A stretch of 64,000 nucleotides of DNA from Micromonospora sp. C28SCA-DRY-2 (GCF_030519475.1 NZ_JAUMKD010000010.1:124001-188000), one strand, 5' to 3'; positions 16,726 through 24,870 are shown, counted from the stretch's first letter. Notes: generated by a model not told the origin, from the letters alone. Made by a program: numbers and translations.

Positions 16726-16920
16726 TCACCTGGTGAAGGCGTCCCGCAGCTTCCGGCCGGCCTCCTTGGCCTGCTCACCGGCCTGACGGGTCTGCGCCCC
16801 GCGCTGCTGCGAGCCGCCCTCCCCGCGCATCCGCTCGTTGTCGGTCACGTCGCCGATCCGCTCCTTGGCGGCGCCGGTCAGCTGCTCGACCTTGCTCTTC
16901 GCCTTGTCGGTGAAGCTCAT
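16726..16920 (-). CDS. CsbD family stress protein
   Basis: A 64-residue, highly charged, hydrophilic protein beginning MSFTDKAKSKVEQLTGAAKE, the signature of CsbD/YjbJ proteins, which are predicted to be helical, often partly disordered, and induced by general stress. ATG 16920 has a strong GAGGAGG ribosome site; longer in-frame starts to 17013 lack support. A SigB-like promoter candidate lies upstream. It is monocistronic, with its own terminator. Molecular function is unknown for the family. Confidence 0.92.
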   Translation of the reverse strand: MSFTDKAKSKVEQLTGAAKERIGDVTDNERMRGEGGSQQRGAQTRQAGEQAKEAGRKLRDAFTR

Positions 16921-16975
16921 GTCGCCTCCTCTGCTCCGGCCGAACCGGGGCCGAACCGGCCCCTCGACCCGGTGC

Positions 16976-17000
16976 ATGCCCCCGCCCGGTGAGCGGAAAC
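16976..17000 (-). promoter_or_regulatory. Candidate SigB-type promoter of the CsbD gene
   Basis: On the minus strand GTTT (17000-16997), a 15-base spacer and GGGCAT (16981-16976) differ by one base from the actinobacterial SigB consensus GNNT-N14/16-GGGTAY. CsbD genes are typical general-stress targets. Confidence 0.35.
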
Positions 17001-17070
17001 GTGGGTCGGGCACCGCACACTCGCTACGGCATCCTAGGACACTAGGTGAACGCGGTGGGGCGGCGGCTGG

Positions 17071-17076
17071 TTAACT
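17071..17076 (+). promoter_or_regulatory. -10 element of the histidine phosphatase gene
   Basis: TTAACT ends 6 bases before ATG 17083 and no ribosome site intervenes, so a leaderless transcript is likely. Confidence 0.45.
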
Positions 17077-17082
17077 GGACGA

Positions 17083-17694
17083 ATGGGCGAGATCCTGCTG
17101 ATCCGGCACGGTGAGACCACCTGGAGCGCCAGTCACCGGCACACCTCGTACACCGATCTGGAGCTCACCCCGGACGGCGAACGCCAGGCCCGGATGGTCG
17201 GGGCGTTCCTGGCCGGGCGGCGGTTCGTGGCGGTGCTGAGCAGCCCGCGGCAGCGGGCGGTGCGCACCGCCCAGCTGGCCGGCCTCACCGTCACCGCGAC
17301 CGACGACGACCTCGCCGAGTGGAACTACGGCGAGTACGAGGGCCGCACCAGCGCCGAGATCCGCGCCGACCACCCGCACTGGTACCTGTGGACCGACGGC
17401 TGCCCCGGCGGCGAGTCACCCGACCAGGTGGGCGCCCGGCTCGACCGGGTGCTGGCCCGGGCCACTCCCCTGCTCGACCAGGGCCACGTGGCGCTGGTCG
17501 CCCACGGGCACAGCCTCCGGGTCGCCGGCGCCCGCTGGATCGGCCTGCCACCGGCCGCCGGCGGCCGGCTGCGGCTGGACACCGCCACGGTGAGCACCCT
17601 CGGCCACGAGCACGGCCGGCAGGTCATCCGGCGTTGGAACCAGCCACCTCTCCCGGCACCCGGGACCGTGCCCGCGTCGGGAGTTCGGCACTGA
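17083..17694 (+). CDS. Histidine phosphatase family protein (phosphoglycerate mutase-like)
   Basis: A 203-residue histidine phosphatase. The catalytic RHGET motif lies at residues 8-12 (LLIRHGETTW), the conserved SSPRQRAVRTA at about 52, the acid residue region EWNYGEYEG near 84, and the second histidine in VAHGHSLRV near 143. Such proteins dephosphorylate sugars, nucleotides or proteins; the substrate cannot be set from sequence. The 3' end overlaps the convergent Lrp gene by 71 bases. Confidence 0.9.
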   Translation: MGEILLIRHGETTWSASHRHTSYTDLELTPDGERQARMVGAFLAGRRFVAVLSSPRQRAVRTAQLAGLTVTATDDDLAEWNYGEYEGRTSAEIRADHPHWYLWTDGCPGGESPDQVGARLDRVLARATPLLDQGHVALVAHGHSLRVAGARWIGLPPAAGGRLRLDTATVSTLGHEHGRQVIRRWNQPPLPAPGTVPASGVRH

Positions 17695-18130
17695 CCTTCG
17701 GCGGCCGCCCCTCGTACGGGGTGGAGAGCACCACAGTGGTCCGGGTGGTGACGTTCGCGGCGGTACGGATCTCCTGGAGCACCCGCTCCAGGTCCGCCGG
17801 GCTGGCCACCCGCACCAGCAGCAGGTAGAAGTCCTCCCCCGCCACCGAGTAGCAGGAGTCGATCTCCGGCAGGTGGGCCAGCCGCTCCGGCGCGTCGTCC
17901 GGCTGCGACGGGTCGAACGGCCGGATCGCCACGAACGCGGTCAGCGGCAGGTCCAGCGCCTCGAAGGAGACCCGCGCGGCGTACCCCTTGATCACGCCGC
18001 GCTGCTCCAGCCGGCGCACCCGCTGGTGCACGGCGGAGACCGACAGGCCCACCTTCTCCGCCAGATCCGTGTACGACAGCCGGCCGTCAGCGGTCAACGC
18101 TGCGACGATGGCGCGGTCGATCTCCTCCAC
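17624..18130 (-). CDS. Lrp/AsnC family transcriptional regulator
   Basis: A 168-residue Lrp/AsnC protein. Residues 1-60 are the helix-turn-helix (EEIDRAIVAALTADGRLSYT, SVSAVHQRVRRLEQRGVIKG) and 65-140 the RAM ligand-binding domain (VAGEDFYLLLVRVASPADLE). GTG 18130 is chosen because homology starts at once and TAGGTT (18138-18143) ends 7 bases before it, suggesting a leaderless start. The last 25 residues extend beyond the usual family end and lie over the 3' end of the convergent phosphatase gene. Ligand and targets are unknown. Confidence 0.92.
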   Translation of the reverse strand: MEEIDRAIVAALTADGRLSYTDLAEKVGLSVSAVHQRVRRLEQRGVIKGYAARVSFEALDLPLTAFVAIRPFDPSQPDDAPERLAHLPEIDSCYSVAGEDFYLLLVRVASPADLERVLQEIRTAANVTTRTTVVLSTPYEGRPPKVSAELPTRARSRVPGEVAGSNAG

Positions 18131-18137
18131 GGCGTGC

Positions 18138-18143
18138 AACCTA
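18138..18143 (-). promoter_or_regulatory. -10 element of the Lrp gene
   Basis: On the minus strand TAGGTT ends 7 bases before GTG 18130; leaderless start likely. Confidence 0.4.
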
Positions 18144-18246
18144 CCGGGAAAACCGCCCGACGGCGACGACGCGGCCCCCGGCCGGCCACGATGGCGCCGG
18201 TACGGTCGACCGACCGCACCGGCGTCGCCACCCACGGTCGACCGGG

Positions 18247-19389
18247 TCAGCCCTTGGCCAGCGCGCGGGAGATCACCAGCCGCTGGATCTGGTTGGTGCC
18301 CTCGACGATCTGGAGCACCTTCGCCTCCCGCATGTACCGCTCCACCGGGTGGTCGCTCACGTAGCCGGCGCCGCCGAGCACCTGCACCGCGTCGGTGGTC
18401 ACCCGCATCGCCACGTCGGTGGCGAACAGCTTCGCCTTGGCCGCCTCGATCGAGTACGGCCGGCCGGCGTCCCGCAGCCGGGCCGCGGCCAGCGTCAGCG
18501 CCCGGGCGGCGGAGATCTGGGTGGCCAGGTCGGCCAGGTTGAAGCCCAGCCCCTGGAAGTCGATGATGGCCCGGCCGAACTGCCGCCGTTCCTTGGCGTA
18601 CCCCACGGCGTAGTCCAGCGCCGCCTGGGCCAGCCCCACCGCGCACGCGGCGATGCCCAGCCGCCCGGAGTCGAGGGCGGACATCGCGATGGTGAAGCCC
18701 ATCCCCTCCCCACCGATCAGCCGGTCGGCCGGGACCCGGGCGTCGTCGAAGGCGATCTGCGCCACCGGGGAGGCGTGCAGCCCCATCGTCCGCTCGGCCG
18801 CCTGGGGGTGGATGCCGGGCGTGCCGCGGTCGGCGAGCAGGCAGGAGATGCCCTTCGGGCCGGGCCCGCCGGTACGGCAGAAGATGTTGTAGAAGTCGGC
18901 CACCCGGGCGTGGGTGATCCACGCCTTGGTGCCGGAGACCACGTAGGCGTCGCCGTCGCGGACCGCCCGGGTGCTCAGCGCGGCGGCGTCCGAGCCACCC
19001 TGCGGCTCGGAGAGGCAGTACGCGCCGAGCAGCTCGCCACCGATCATGTCGGGCAGCAGCTTGCGCTGCTCGGCGGTGCCGAAGGTGGCCACCGGGTAGC
19101 AGGACAGGGTGTGCACGCTGACCGCCTCGGCCACCGCGAGCCAGCGGCTGGCCAGGATCTCCAGCACCTGGAGGTAGACCTCGTACGGCTGCGCGGCGCC
19201 GCCGTGCACCTCGGGGTAGGGCAGCCCGAGCAGGCCGGCCCGGCCGAGGGTGCGCAGCACCTCGCGGGGGAACTCGGCGCGCTCCTCGAACCCGGCGGCC
19301 CGCGGCGCGAGCTCCCGGTCGGCGAGTTCGGTGGCGAGGTCCAGCAGGTCGTGGGCCTCGTCGGTGGGGAGGATCCGGTCGACTGTCAT
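18247..19389 (-). CDS. Acyl-CoA dehydrogenase
   Basis: A 380-residue FAD-dependent acyl-CoA dehydrogenase catalysing alpha,beta-oxidation of acyl-CoA thioesters. Visible features: CLSEPQGGSDAAAL and VVSGTKAWITHA (family signature 1), FGRAIIDFQGLGFNLAD, and the C-terminal LQIVEGTNQIQR, where E363 is the expected catalytic base. ATG 19389 overlaps the stop of the M24 peptidase (ATGA), so the two are translationally coupled. Chain-length preference is not evident; with the neighbouring lysine operon yielding acyl-CoA, a short-chain substrate is possible but speculative. Confidence 0.93.
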   Translation of the reverse strand: MTVDRILPTDEAHDLLDLATELADRELAPRAAGFEERAEFPREVLRTLGRAGLLGLPYPEVHGGAAQPYEVYLQVLEILASRWLAVAEAVSVHTLSCYPVATFGTAEQRKLLPDMIGGELLGAYCLSEPQGGSDAAALSTRAVRDGDAYVVSGTKAWITHARVADFYNIFCRTGGPGPKGISCLLADRGTPGIHPQAAERTMGLHASPVAQIAFDDARVPADRLIGGEGMGFTIAMSALDSGRLGIAACAVGLAQAALDYAVGYAKERRQFGRAIIDFQGLGFNLADLATQISAARALTLAAARLRDAGRPYSIEAAKAKLFATDVAMRVTTDAVQVLGGAGYVSDHPVERYMREAKVLQIVEGTNQIQRLVISRALAKG

Positions 19390-20501
19390 AGCGCGATGAG
19401 CTCCGTGGGGGTGGTGTTGAGCCGTTGGACGCCGTCCGTCGTGCAGACGACGATGTCCTCGATCCGGGCGCCGTGTCGGCCCGCGAGGTAGATGCCGGGT
19501 TCGATCGAGAACGCCATGCCGGGCTCCAGCGGCCGGGGGTTGCCCGCCACCACGTACGGCTCCTCGTGCCCGTCCAGACCGATGCCGTGCCCCGTCCGGT
19601 GCAGGAACGCGGCACCGAAGCCGGCGGCGGCGATCGGCTCGCGGGCGGCGGCGTCCACCGCCTCGGCGGTGGTCCCGGGGCGCACCGCGGCCACCGCGGC
19701 GCGCTGGGCGGCGTGCAGCACCGCGTAGTACTCGGTGAACTCCGCCGGGGCCGGGCCCCCGGCGACGTAGGTGCGGGTGCAGTCGGAGCGGTAGCCCGAC
19801 GGCATGGTGCCGCCGATGTCGACCACCACCGGCTCACCGGCCCCGATCGGCCGGTCCGAGGTGCCGTGGTGCGGGCTGGCACCGTTCGGCCCGGCGGCGA
19901 CGATGACGAAGTCGACGGTGACGTGCCCGGCGGCGCGGATCGCCGCGGCGATGTCGGTGGCCACCTCGGCCTCGGTGCGCCCCGGGCGCAGCCACTGCCC
20001 CATCCGCCGGTGCACCGCGTCGATCGCCGCGCCGGCCTCGGCCAGCGCGGCCACCTCCGCCGGCGACTTGCGGATGCGCAGCTCGCGCAGCACCTCGCCG
20101 GCGAGCCGTTGGGTGGCGCCGGGCAGCGCGGCGCGCAGCCCGAGCACCTGCTCGGCCCACATCCGGTCGGCCAGCCCGACCGCCACCACCGGCCCGTCCA
20201 GGGCGGCGGTGACCAGCGGGTACGGGTCGGTGCCGTCGGCGTGGTCGACGATCCGGACCCCGGTGGCCGGGGCCGGCGACGCCTCGGCGGCGGGCCGCTC
20301 CAGGGTGGGGACGATCAGCGTCGGCTCGCCCTCGGCCGGCAGCACCAGACAGGTCAGCCGCTCCCCCGCGTGCGCGTCGTACCCGGTGAGGTAGCGCAGG
20401 TCGGAGCCGGGGGTGAGCAGCAGCGCGTCCAGGCCGGCGGCGGCGGTGGCGCGCTGCGCGGCGGCCAGCCGGTCCGGCGGGTACAGCTCGTCGATTCCCA
20501 C
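19386..20501 (-). CDS. M24 family Xaa-Pro peptidase
   Basis: A 371-residue metallopeptidase of the Xaa-Pro dipeptidase/aminopeptidase type. An N-terminal creatinase-like domain (residues 1-135) precedes the pita-bread catalytic domain. The five dinuclear metal ligands are visible: both Asp in VVDIGG and YRSDCTRT, His in TGHGIGLDGHEE, Glu in FSIEPGIYL and Glu in RIEDIVV. GTG 20501 is preceded by TAAGCT 6 bases upstream, indicating a leaderless transcript. It matches M. tuberculosis PepE (Rv2089c) in position, being in the same block as the exonuclease and HelY genes. Confidence 0.93.
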   Translation of the reverse strand: MGIDELYPPDRLAAAQRATAAAGLDALLLTPGSDLRYLTGYDAHAGERLTCLVLPAEGEPTLIVPTLERPAAEASPAPATGVRIVDHADGTDPYPLVTAALDGPVVAVGLADRMWAEQVLGLRAALPGATQRLAGEVLRELRIRKSPAEVAALAEAGAAIDAVHRRMGQWLRPGRTEAEVATDIAAAIRAAGHVTVDFVIVAAGPNGASPHHGTSDRPIGAGEPVVVDIGGTMPSGYRSDCTRTYVAGGPAPAEFTEYYAVLHAAQRAAVAAVRPGTTAEAVDAAAREPIAAAGFGAAFLHRTGHGIGLDGHEEPYVVAGNPRPLEPGMAFSIEPGIYLAGRHGARIEDIVVCTTDGVQRLNTTPTELIAL

Positions 20502-20507
20502 CCGGTC

Positions 20508-20513
20508 AGCTTA
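20508..20513 (-). promoter_or_regulatory. -10 element of the M24 peptidase gene
   Basis: On the minus strand TAAGCT ends 6 bases before GTG 20501; leaderless start likely. Confidence 0.45.
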
Positions 20514-20552
20514 ACGCTCGTTCGGGCCACACCCTACCCGCCCCGCGCTCGG

Positions 20553-20614
20553 GAAAGCGCTCTCTCATCCATCGAGATGCGTCATTGACGCAATCCGTTA
20601 ACACTCTTTAGGAT
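20553..20614 (+). promoter_or_regulatory. Chitinase promoter with two operator-like palindromes
   Basis: TTGACG (20585-20590), an 18-base spacer and TAGGAT (20609-20614) form a good housekeeping-type promoter. A perfect 15-base palindrome TGCGTCATTGACGCA (20578-20592) overlaps the -35 hexamer. GAAAGCGCTCTC (20553-20564), with one mismatch from a perfect dyad around GCGC, resembles LacI-family sugar operators. The leader from the -10 to the GTG/ATG region is about 118 bases long. Confidence 0.6.
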
Positions 20615-20732
20615 TTGGCTCCGCCGAGGTTGCGCACCCTCCCGTCCCCCTCCGTCCGCCGCGCCCGGCGCCCGCTCACCGGGTGCCCGCCGGCGGCACG
20701 GCCGCCACCGCCCGCCCACGGGAAGGCCCGCG

Positions 20733-22112
20733 ATGTCCTCACCACGTCACCGTCCCCGGTCGGCCCTCGCCGCCGGCCTGCTCGCGCTGGTCACCGCCGG
20801 CGCCGGCCTGACCCTCGCCGCACCGTCCCCGGCCGCCGCCGCGGTGCTGCCGAACAACTTCAAGAGCGTCGGCTACCTGCCGTCGTGGAGCGGCAGCGTC
20901 ACCGGCGTCCAGTACGGCAAGCTCACCCACGTCAACTACGCCTTCCTGCTGCCCAACGCCGACGGCAGCCTGCGTCCGGTGGAGAACCCGGGCAAGCTGT
21001 CCCAGCTGGTCTCGGTCGGGCACAGCAACAACGTCAAGGTGTCGATCGCCATCGGCGGCTGGAACGACGGCGACGACTCCGCCTTCGAGGCGCTCGCCGC
21101 CAACGCCGGCACCCGCACCACGTTCGTCAACAACGTGGTCGCCTTCGTCGACCAGTACAACCTGGACGGCGTCGACATGGACTGGGAGTACCCCGACCCG
21201 GGCACCTCGGCGACCAACTACAGCCTGCTGATGCAGCAGCTCAGCGGCGCCCTGCGCCCCCGGGGCAAGCTGCTCACCGCGGCCGTGGTCGCCGAGGGCT
21301 ACTACGTGCAGGGCGTGCCGACCGCCGTGTTCGGCCACGTCGACTGGCTCAACATCATGGCGTACGACGGGGGCAGCCCGCACGCCAACTACGACTGGTC
21401 GGTCAACGCCGTCAACGGGTGGAAGGCGCGCGGCCTGCCGGCCGCCAAGGCGGTGCTCGGGGTGCCGTTCTACAGCCGGCCCGGCTACCACACCTACTCG
21501 GCCCTGGTGGGCATGGATCCGGCCAACGCCAACCGGGACTGCACCACTGTCGGCGGCGTCCAGCAGTGCTACAACGGCGTACCGACGGTCAAGCGGAAGA
21601 CCCAGTGGGCGCTGGCCAACGCCGGCGGGATGATGAACTGGGAGCTGTCCCAGGACCGCACCGACTCGACCTCGCTGGTCGGTGCCATCTACGACACCGT
21701 CATGGGCGGCACCCCGCCGCCGACCGGGCGCACCGGCCCGATCACCGGCATCGCCGGCAAGTGCGTCGACGTGGCGGCCGCCAGCACCGCCAACGGCACC
21801 GCGATCCAGCTCTGGACCTGCAACGGCACCAACGCGCAGCGCTGGACCGTGGGCACCGACGGCACCCTGCGCGCCCTCGGCAAGTGCGCCGACGTGGCGA
21901 GCGGCTCCACCGCCAACGGCGCGAAGGTGCAGCTGTGGGACTGCAACGGCACCGGCGCCCAGGTCTGGCAGGCCCAGGCCAACGGCACGCTGCGCAACCC
22001 GCAGGCCAACAAGTGCCTCGACGCCACCGGCAACAGTTCCGCCGACGGCACCCGGCTGCAGATCTGGGACTGCTTCGGCGGCGCCAACCAGGTCTGGCGG
22101 CTGCCCGCCTGA
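20733..22112 (+). CDS. Secreted GH18 chitinase with C-terminal ricin B-type lectin domain
   Basis: A 459-residue exported enzyme that cleaves chitin. Residues 1-37 are a signal peptide with an ALA-rich cleavage site. Residues 40-325 form the GH18 barrel: the SxGG motif is SIAIGGW (104-110) and the catalytic DxxDxDxE motif is DGVDMDWE (145-152), with E152 as acid. After a short PPPTG linker, residues 335-459 are a ricin-type beta-trefoil with three QLW/QIW repeats (IQLWTCNG, VQLWDCNG, LQIWDCFG) for carbohydrate binding. ATG 20733 follows GGGAAGG. Its own promoter and terminator make it monocistronic. Confidence 0.96.
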   Translation: MSSPRHRPRSALAAGLLALVTAGAGLTLAAPSPAAAAVLPNNFKSVGYLPSWSGSVTGVQYGKLTHVNYAFLLPNADGSLRPVENPGKLSQLVSVGHSNNVKVSIAIGGWNDGDDSAFEALAANAGTRTTFVNNVVAFVDQYNLDGVDMDWEYPDPGTSATNYSLLMQQLSGALRPRGKLLTAAVVAEGYYVQGVPTAVFGHVDWLNIMAYDGGSPHANYDWSVNAVNGWKARGLPAAKAVLGVPFYSRPGYHTYSALVGMDPANANRDCTTVGGVQQCYNGVPTVKRKTQWALANAGGMMNWELSQDRTDSTSLVGAIYDTVMGGTPPPTGRTGPITGIAGKCVDVAAASTANGTAIQLWTCNGTNAQRWTVGTDGTLRALGKCADVASGSTANGAKVQLWDCNGTGAQVWQAQANGTLRNPQANKCLDATGNSSADGTRLQIWDCFGGANQVWRLPA

Positions 22113-22120
22113 CCGCTCCC

Positions 22121-22148
22121 CGGGGCCCCGCCGGCCGGCGGGGCCCCG
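22121..22148. terminator. Hairpin after the chitinase gene
   Basis: A perfect 28-base palindrome starting 8 bases after the stop folds into a 12-base-pair stem with a 4-base loop. It sits between convergent genes and may act on both strands. Confidence 0.85.
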
Positions 22149-22197
22149 CCCGGTCGCCGCCCCGGCCGGCCCCCGACCGACGGACACCGCCGGCCGG

Positions 22198-23115
22198 TCA
22201 GCCCACCGCCGCCGCCGGCTCGCCGCCGGCACGGTCGCGGAGCAGGTCGAGCATCTCGTCCACCGAGCCGGCCGGGTCGGTCACCGGGAACTGCACGGCG
22301 CGAACCACGGCCGCCGGATCGACCAGCAGGGTCAGCCGTTTGAACCGCTCGACCCCGCCGGCCCGGAAGGTGGGCAGCAGCAGCCCGGCCGCCAGCCGGC
22401 CGTCCTGGTCGGACAGGAGCGGGAAGGGCAGCTCGGCGTACGCCGTGAAGTCGGCCAACTGGTCGGGACGCTGGGTGCTGACCCCGACGATCCGGGCGCC
22501 GGCGGCGGCGAAGTCGGCGGCCCGGGCGGCGTACGTGGTCGACTCCAGGGTGCAGCCGGGCGCCCCCGGGATCTCCCCCCAGCCCGGCGGCAGCCCCGGC
22601 ACGCCGGGCCGGAACGCGCCGGGGAAGAAGTAGAGGACGCTCCAGCGCTCGCCCCCGGCCGGGGCCACCGGCCGCCCGTCCGGGCCGGGCAGCAGCACCT
22701 CGGGCAGCCGCCGGCCGACCAGCTCGTGCACCCGCCGCGCCTCGGCGGAGTCCGCCCCGGCGGTGGCGGTGAGGCCGCCGTCGCCCAGCACGTGGTGGGT
22801 GCCCCAGTCCTGCAGCGCGATCAGCACCGGCAGCAGCGCCTCGCCCTTGGCGGTGAGCAGGTAGTCGAAGCGCGGCGGGTGCTGGGAGTACGCCCGCCGC
22901 CGCAGCACCCCGTGCTCGACCAGCCCGGCCAGCCGTTCCGACAGGGCCCGCCGGCTCACCCCGAGCGCGCGCTGGAGCGGGTCGAAGCGGGTGGTCCCGC
23001 CGGCGACGTCGCGCACGATCAGGAACGTCCACCAGTCGCCCAGCACGCCCAGCGCCTGCGCGATGCCGCAGTCCGCGTCCGCCAGGTCGGCCCGCCGCAC
23101 ACCCCACCCCTTCAC
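22198..23115 (-). CDS. Fusion: HxlR-type winged-helix regulator plus peroxiredoxin
   Basis: A 305-residue two-domain protein. Residues 10-105 are an HxlR winged helix (GVLGDWWTFLIVRDVAGGTT, ALGVSRRALSERLAGLVEHG); C16 occupies the conserved N-terminal cysteine of the family, which is redox-active in several members. Residues 130-300 are an AhpC/TSA-type peroxiredoxin: LYFFPGAF, then a roughly 17-residue insert, PGCTLEST with the peroxidatic-type cysteine, and FPLLSDQDGRLA. GTG 23115 is used; a second GTG at 23100 has a better-placed AAGGGG ribosome site. It is divergent from an MFS exporter across 73 bases with two dyads. Redox sensing of its own domain is an inference. Confidence 0.88.
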   Translation of the reverse strand: MKGWGVRRADLADADCGIAQALGVLGDWWTFLIVRDVAGGTTRFDPLQRALGVSRRALSERLAGLVEHGVLRRRAYSQHPPRFDYLLTAKGEALLPVLIALQDWGTHHVLGDGGLTATAGADSAEARRVHELVGRRLPEVLLPGPDGRPVAPAGGERWSVLYFFPGAFRPGVPGLPPGWGEIPGAPGCTLESTTYAARAADFAAAGARIVGVSTQRPDQLADFTAYAELPFPLLSDQDGRLAAGLLLPTFRAGGVERFKRLTLLVDPAAVVRAVQFPVTDPAGSVDEMLDLLRDRAGGEPAAAVG

Positions 23116-23131
23116 CGGTCGCCGTTGCTCC

Positions 23132-23160
23132 GACTATAGTCCGTTTCAGTTTGGAACTGA
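23132..23160. promoter_or_regulatory. Two dyads between the HxlR-peroxiredoxin and MFS genes
   Basis: GACTATAGTC (23132-23141) is a perfect palindrome whose TATAGT can serve as -10 in both directions. TCAGTT-TGG-AACTGA (23146-23160) is a perfect 6-3-6 inverted repeat next to it. These are the obvious operator candidates for the divergent regulator. Confidence 0.6.
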
Positions 23161-23188
23161 CTGGCTCGGTGGAACGGGGGCGGACGAC

Positions 23189-24457
23189 ATGGGCGTCGGG
23201 CAGCGGGCCGGGGTGTTCTGGCGCTGGTGGACCGCCGGCACGACCAGCCAGGTCGGGTCGGCGGTCGGCGCCGTGGCGCTGCCGCTGACCGCGCTCACCG
23301 TGCTGGACGCCAGCGCGTTCGAGATGGGCCTGATCGCGGCGGCCAGCTACGTGGCCTGGCTGGTGATCGGCCTGCCGGCCGGGGTCGTCGTGCAGCGGCT
23401 GCCGCTGCGCGGCGCGCAGATCGGCGCCGACCTGGCCCGCGCCGCGGCCGTCGCGTCCATCCCGCTCGCCTGGTGGTGGGGCCACCTGACGGTCGCCCAC
23501 CTGGTGGTCACCGCGCTGGTGATCAGCTTCGCCAACGTGCTCTTCGACGTGGCCAACATGACCTTCCTGCCCAGCATCGTCGACCGGGAGCAGTTGCACG
23601 GCCGCAACAGCCTGACCTCGGCCACCCACGCGGCCACCCAGCTCAGCGGGCCGTCGCTGGGCGGGCTCGCGGTGCAGGCGCTGGGCGCGGTGCCGACCCT
23701 GCTGGTGGACGCCGCGAGCTACCTCTGCTCGGCCGCGCTGCTGCGCACCCTGCCCGCGCGCCGGGCGGAGGCGCCGGACCGGTGGCCGCCGATGGGCGAA
23801 CTGATCCGGCAGGGCTGGCGCTTCGTCGCGCGCCACCCGGTGATGGGCCCGAGCATGTGGGCCGCCACCGCGATGAACCTGGTCTGCGGCGCGCAGTTCG
23901 CGCTCTACCCGCTCTACCTGGTGCGCGAGCTGCACGCCCCGGCCGCCCTGGTCGGCGTGCTGCTCGCCGTCGAGGGCGCCGGCGCGCTGGTCGGGGCGAC
24001 GCTCACCCCGTGGATCACCGCCCGGCTCGGCACCGCCCGGGCACTGGTCGTCGCCGCCCTGGTCACCGTCGGCGGGGCGGTCCTGGTCCCGGTGGGCAGC
24101 GGCTGGCCGGCGTACGCGGCCTTCGCGGCGGGCAACGTGGTCTTCTCGGTCGGGACGGTGGTGCTCAGCGTGACCACCCGGACCTACCGGCAGATCGCCA
24201 GCCCGCCCGAGCTGCTGGCCCGGGTGATGGCCACGGTCCGGTTCGTCTCCTGGGGCGCCATCCCGGTCGGCGGGCTGCTCGCCGGCGCGCTGGCCGGCCT
24301 GGTCGGCGCGCGGGCCACGCTGCTGGTCTTCGCGGCCGCGGCGGCCTGGGCCCCGCTCGCCCTGCTGCTCTCCCCCGTCCGCCGGCTGCGCGACCTCACC
24401 GACCACGACCGGGAGACCGGCGACCAACCCGCCGTCGCGGTGCCGGCCGGCCGCTGA
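23189..24457 (+). CDS. MFS transporter
   Basis: A 422-residue polytopic membrane protein with about 12 predicted helices, of the major facilitator superfamily branch related to enterobactin/macrolide-type exporters (an N-terminal FWRWWTAGTTSQVGSAV and the central PSIVDREQLHGRNSLTSATH loop are typical). ATG 23189 follows GGGGGCGG. It is divergent from the HxlR-peroxiredoxin fusion, which suggests that it exports a redox-active or electrophilic compound under that regulator's control; substrate is not known. Confidence 0.9.
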   Translation: MGVGQRAGVFWRWWTAGTTSQVGSAVGAVALPLTALTVLDASAFEMGLIAAASYVAWLVIGLPAGVVVQRLPLRGAQIGADLARAAAVASIPLAWWWGHLTVAHLVVTALVISFANVLFDVANMTFLPSIVDREQLHGRNSLTSATHAATQLSGPSLGGLAVQALGAVPTLLVDAASYLCSAALLRTLPARRAEAPDRWPPMGELIRQGWRFVARHPVMGPSMWAATAMNLVCGAQFALYPLYLVRELHAPAALVGVLLAVEGAGALVGATLTPWITARLGTARALVVAALVTVGGAVLVPVGSGWPAYAAFAAGNVVFSVGTVVLSVTTRTYRQIASPPELLARVMATVRFVSWGAIPVGGLLAGALAGLVGARATLLVFAAAAAWAPLALLLSPVRRLRDLTDHDRETGDQPAVAVPAGR

Positions 24458-24585
24458 CCCACCGGCGGCGCGACATCAACCCGGTCACGCGTTCAGCCGG
24501 CATCCCGGTTCCGGCGTACCGGCGCCGGAGCCCCGATAGCCTGGGGTCGGGCGCCCGGAGCGGGCGCCGACGGACGGAAGGATCG

Positions 24586-24819
24586 ATGCCGGTGGCAGCC
24601 AGGGACGCGGACCGCGCCGCGGCGCGCCGCCGCCGGCTGCTCTGGTCCGGGGTCCTCGCACTGGTCGGCCTGCTGCTGCTGGTGGTCGGCCTGACCATCG
24701 CCGACGGCGCCACCGCCTGGATCGAGGTGACCGCCGCGATCCTGCTGCTGCTGGTCAGCTACGCCCTGCAGCACGTGGCCCGCCGGGAGACCGTCTACCG
24801 CGCCGACGACCGGCGCTGA
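24586..24819 (+). CDS. Small two-helix membrane protein
   Basis: A 77-residue protein with a basic cytoplasmic start (DRAAARRRRLLW) and two hydrophobic helices (about 20-42 and 46-65), then a charged tail. I do not recognise a family. ATG 24586 has a clear GGAAGGA ribosome site. A small 8-base-pair hairpin (24550-24568) lies just upstream in the leader. It precedes the exonuclease gene by 51 bases and could be cotranscribed with it. Confidence 0.75.
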   Translation: MPVAARDADRAAARRRRLLWSGVLALVGLLLLVVGLTIADGATAWIEVTAAILLLLVSYALQHVARRETVYRADDRR

Positions 24820-24870
24820 CCCGGGCGGGCCGTCCCCCCGATCGTCGGTGGGCTGTGCCAGGCTGTCGGC

